Below are positions 61,047 to 64,000 of a stretch of 64,000 nt of DNA, piece after piece. Made by a program: the position numbers and the translations under genes. Position 1 is the first letter of the stretch. Every line of letters begins with the position of its first letter. Under the pieces are notes generated by a model. It was not told the DNA's origin. It worked only from the letters and a program-made list of their open reading frames with translations, and did not search any database. Source of the DNA: Paenibacillus xylanilyticus (GTDB lineage: Bacteria > Bacillota > Bacilli > Paenibacillales > Paenibacillaceae). The stretch spans positions 5,025,001 to 5,089,000 of the forward strand of contig NZ_CP044310.1 in NCBI RefSeq assembly GCF_009664365.1, written 5' to 3'.

Positions 61047-63665
61047 CTAACCAATGAGTGAAACGGCCAGTTTCAGCGCTTCATCCAGCTTGGACGCATC
61101 CTTGCCTCCCGCTTGTGCCATGTCTGGACGTCCGCCGCCACCACCGCCGCAAACAGCTGCAACTTCCTTGACGATTTTACCGGCATGAAGTCCTTGCTTC
61201 ACTTTCTCAGCAGGAACAGCAACGACGAAGTTTACTTTGCCATCTGCAGGAGCACCCAGAACGAGCACAGCATCAGGCAATTTCACTTTCAATTCGTCGG
61301 CAACAGTACGCAGGGCATCCATGTTCGGCGCGTCCACGCGAGCTGCGAGTACTTGCGTATCTCCTACCTGTACCACTTGATCCGTCAACGAGCCTGCTTC
61401 CATGGCACTCAGCTTGCTTTGCAGCGATTCTGTTTCTCTCGCAGCTTCTTTCAACTGTTGGTTGAGACCTTCGATCCGTTTAGGCACATCTGCAACATTG
61501 GCTTTGAGCAGGGCTGCGGATTGTTTGAGCAGCTCCAGCTGACTTTCAACGAAGAGGTACGCACCACGACCTGTTACAGCCTCAATCCGACGTACACCAG
61601 AACCAATTCCGCTCTCGCTGACAAGCTTGAACATGCCAATCTCCGATGTATTGTTTACGTGACAGCCGCCACAAAGTTCCAAACTGTAGTCTCCAATTTG
61701 TACGACACGTACAATATCTCCATATTTTTCACCGAACAATGCCATAGCGCCCATTTCTTTGGCTTCATCAATGGCCTTCAGTTCAATGTTCACATTCAGG
61801 CGATTCCAGATCTGCTCATTCACCTGACGTTCAATCTCTGTCAATTCTTCCGGCGTAATGCTGCCGAAGTGAGAGAAGTCAAACCGCAGACGCTGTGGCT
61901 CCACAAGGGAACCTGCCTGATTGACATGCGTACCCAGCACATCCTTAAGCGCTTTGTGCAGCAAATGGGTAGCGGTATGGTTTTTGATAATATCTCCGCG
62001 CTTGGACGCATCCACTTCCGCTTGAATCACATCACCTACACGCAATTCACCCGACTCAACGCTTACCATGTGTACGTGCTGTCCTTGCGGAGCTTTGAAC
62101 AGCCCTTGTACTTTGGCAGTAACGCCTGCTCCGCGCAGCAAGCCCTGGTCGCTGACTTGTCCGCCGCTCTCTGCATAGAACGGAGTTTTGTCGAGGATCA
62201 CCTGACAGGTTTGTCCCTCGCTTACGGAATCGACAAGGGCATCGCCTGCAACGATGGCAACCACTTTTGCTTCCGTCAACAGGTCAGTATAACCAACAAA
62301 CTCGCTTTTAACCTCCAGATCGGCAAGTGGTCCACCTTGAACCTTCATGCTTTCGCTTTCCTGACGGCCTGCACGTGCACGATCACGTTGCTCTTGCATG
62401 GATGCATCGAAACCTTCACGATCAACAGTCAAGCCATGCTCTGCCGCATAATCTTCAGTAAGGTCAAACGGGAAGCCATATGTGTCATACAATTTGAATG
62501 CTTCCGGACCACTGATCACCGTACGACCTTCGGATTTGGCTGCAGCACTGATGTCTGCCAGAATCGCCAATCCGTCACTAAGTGTTTCGTGGAACCGTTC
62601 TTCTTCGGTTTTGATGACCTTCGCGATAAACTCCTGCTTGTCTACCACCTCTGGGTAGTATACGCCCATGACTTCTCCAACGGTTGTTGTCAGTTCATAG
62701 AGGAATGGACGGTCCAATCCGAGAACTTTTCCGTAGCGTACAGCACGGCGCAGCAGGCGGCGGATAACGTATCCACGTCCTTCATTACTTGGCAGAACGC
62801 CATCGCCTACTGCAAAAGCAACGGTACGGATATGGTCAGCAATAACTTTCAGGGCTACATCAATCTCCACACTGTCGTTGTATTTCACACCGGCAAGTGC
62901 CGCTGTTCTTTGAATCATCGGCTGGAACAGGTCTGTGTCAAAGTTGGAATCCACGTTCTGCAGAATGGACGCAAAACGCTCCAAACCAGCACCTGTATCA
63001 ATGTTTTTGTTAGGAAGCGGCGTATAGCTGCCATCCTTGTTGTGATTGAACTGGGAGAATACCAGGTTCCATACTTCAAGGTAACGCTCGTTTTCCCCGC
63101 CCGGGTACATTTCCGGATCGTTCATGTCATTGCCGTAGGCTTCACCGCGGTCATAGAATATTTCAGTACAAGGTCCGCATGGGCCTTCACCAATATCCCA
63201 GAAGTTCTCATCCAGTTTGATGATACGTTCTGCCGGCAATCCCACTTTTTCGTTCCACAGTTTGAAAGCCTCTTCGTCTTCCGGATAAACCGTTACCGAC
63301 AGACGCTCTGGATCGAATCCGATCCATTCCTTGCTGGTCAGGAATTCCCATGCCCAAGTAATGGTTTCTTCTTTGAAGTAATCTCCAATGGAGAAGTTAC
63401 CCAGCATTTCGAAGAACGTATGGTGACGGCGTGTTTTGCCGACATTCTCGATATCGTTGGTACGAATACATTTTTGGGAGTTCGCAAGACGCGGATTCTC
63501 CGGTTTCTCACGTCCGTCAAAATACGGCTTAAGCGGTGCCATTCCCGCATTAATCCACAAAAGGGATGGATCGTTGTGAGGTACGAGCGATGCACTTGGC
63601 TCGATTTTGTGACCTTTACTTGCAAAAAACTCTATCCATTTGGAACGGATTTCACTGGCTTTCAT
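61047..63665 (-). CDS. alaS: Alanyl-tRNA synthetase
   Basis: Charges tRNA-Ala. 872 residues: class II catalytic core (about 1-250: HTFFEMLGNFSIGDYFKEE, WNLVFSQFN), tRNA-recognition region, editing domain with HTATHLLH and CGGCHVNN zinc motif, coiled-coil, and C-terminal DHHA1 domain with CGGGGGGRPDMAQAGG. The first five codons of the longer frame are dropped because GGGGG precedes ATG 63665. Controlled by a T-box leader immediately upstream. Confidence 0.98.
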   Translation of the reverse strand: MKASEIRSKWIEFFASKGHKIEPSASLVPHNDPSLLWINAGMAPLKPYFDGREKPENPRLANSQKCIRTNDIENVGKTRRHHTFFEMLGNFSIGDYFKEETITWAWEFLTSKEWIGFDPERLSVTVYPEDEEAFKLWNEKVGLPAERIIKLDENFWDIGEGPCGPCTEIFYDRGEAYGNDMNDPEMYPGGENERYLEVWNLVFSQFNHNKDGSYTPLPNKNIDTGAGLERFASILQNVDSNFDTDLFQPMIQRTAALAGVKYNDSVEIDVALKVIADHIRTVAFAVGDGVLPSNEGRGYVIRRLLRRAVRYGKVLGLDRPFLYELTTTVGEVMGVYYPEVVDKQEFIAKVIKTEEERFHETLSDGLAILADISAAAKSEGRTVISGPEAFKLYDTYGFPFDLTEDYAAEHGLTVDREGFDASMQEQRDRARAGRQESESMKVQGGPLADLEVKSEFVGYTDLLTEAKVVAIVAGDALVDSVSEGQTCQVILDKTPFYAESGGQVSDQGLLRGAGVTAKVQGLFKAPQGQHVHMVSVESGELRVGDVIQAEVDASKRGDIIKNHTATHLLHKALKDVLGTHVNQAGSLVEPQRLRFDFSHFGSITPEELTEIERQVNEQIWNRLNVNIELKAIDEAKEMGAMALFGEKYGDIVRVVQIGDYSLELCGGCHVNNTSEIGMFKLVSESGIGSGVRRIEAVTGRGAYLFVESQLELLKQSAALLKANVADVPKRIEGLNQQLKEAARETESLQSKLSAMEAGSLTDQVVQVGDTQVLAARVDAPNMDALRTVADELKVKLPDAVLVLGAPADGKVNFVVAVPAEKVKQGLHAGKIVKEVAAVCGGGGGGRPDMAQAGGKDASKLDEALKLAVSLIG

Positions 63666-63744
63666 ACGAACTGCCCCCAATTAATTATAATGGTCCGGTG
63701 CGAATTGCTCCGGTTGGTAAACATTGCTTTTGTAAAAACAAACA

Positions 63745-64000
63745 CAAAAAACGCCCCTGAAATATCAGGGACGATGTTATCGCGGTACCACCCTGGTTAT
63801 TGCTGCATGTCCCTCATTTCGGACCAATCAGCAATCTCCTCGTTGATGCGAATAACGGTCGCGCCCGGCAGGGTTGTCCTGCACTCCGAAATCAGCTTTC
63901 CGCCGCTTCAACTTTCAAGACTCTTCCAGCCATCGGTCAGATCTGAATCTGATCCGAAGAAGTCTATTCTCTGAGGAAAGGAACCCCCGGCGTACTTCAT
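63745..64000 (-). promoter_or_regulatory. Alanine T-box leader, 5' end cut by window edge
   Basis: On the minus strand the T-box sequence AACCAGGGTGGTACCGCG (63781-63798) precedes a terminator CGTCCCTGATATTTCAGGGG with six T (63745-63773). Further 5' there are GAGGAGATTGCTG, the AGAGA element and a GAAGTACG near 63990 that looks like the start of stem I. Uncharged tRNA-Ala should stabilise the antiterminator and raise alaS expression. The promoter lies beyond the right edge. Confidence 0.95.

Noticed and set aside
61113..63974. 953-codon open frame on the plus strand
   Set aside because: Antisense to alaS, no family resemblance, His/Phe/Cys-rich shadow caused by the codon bias of the real gene.

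Overview
The window looks like a chromosome segment of a low-to-mid GC spore-forming Firmicute, most likely Paenibacillus or a close relative. This rests on gene content and order: an alaS-ireB-ruvX-DUF1292-mltG-U32 block, glcT-ptsG-ptsH-ptsI, mtlA-mtlR-mtlF-mtlD, galKET, a B. subtilis-like ytdP/yteP/ytcP/ytcQ/yteR pectin cluster, and strong Gram-positive Shine-Dalgarno sites. No rRNA, tRNA, CRISPR array, insertion sequence or prophage was seen. Almost everything is intact chromosomal metabolism.

Layout. 1-1795: start of a type I pullulanase that runs off the left edge. 1966-10788: a minus-strand carbohydrate uptake operon (two permeases, two solute-binding lipoproteins, a GH105 unsaturated-uronyl hydrolase) with a membrane-anchored AraC regulator and cre-like catabolite repression sites. 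10936-13679: a plus-strand MutS2-like ATPase without an Smr domain, preceded by a long leader with two tiny upstream ORFs, a perfect 12-bp long-range inverted repeat and two terminator-like hairpins. This looks like a ribosome-controlled attenuator and is the most interesting item here. A small Cys-rich protein follows. 13749-18928: mannitol PTS operon. 19359-24545: glycine cleavage genes, with a tandem glycine riboswitch and terminator before gcvT-gcvPA-gcvPB, and gcvH divergent on its own promoter. 24792-30048: general and glucose PTS with the antiterminator GlcT and a RAT-like site. 30214-32350: flotillin/NfeD operon behind a SigW-type promoter. 32565-34406: iron alcohol dehydrogenase and a flavin oxidase-like gene with a Fur-like box.

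34699-39598: Leloir galactose operon (galK-galE-galT) divergent from an AraC regulator. 39755-43189: aldo/keto reductase, sirtuin, HAD hydrolase and alpha/beta hydrolase. 43274-44992: kdgK-kdgA of 2-keto-3-deoxygluconate breakdown, which fits downstream of pectin use. 45215-48625: acyltransferase, KGG-repeat stress protein, ilvD. 48773-55727: polysaccharide deacetylase, AI-2E family exporter, class B penicillin-binding protein, chemotaxis receptor. 55957-64000: trhP1/trhP2 tRNA hydroxylation genes, mltG, two DUF1292 proteins, ruvX, ireB, and alaS behind an alanine T-box leader cut by the right edge.

Together the window is dominated by sugar import and its regulation (PTS, cre sites, PRD regulators, AraC regulators), with RNA-based control appearing repeatedly: glycine riboswitch, RAT site, T-box and the proposed mutS2-like attenuator. 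Start codons were moved from the longest ORF wherever a clear Shine-Dalgarno site decided otherwise.
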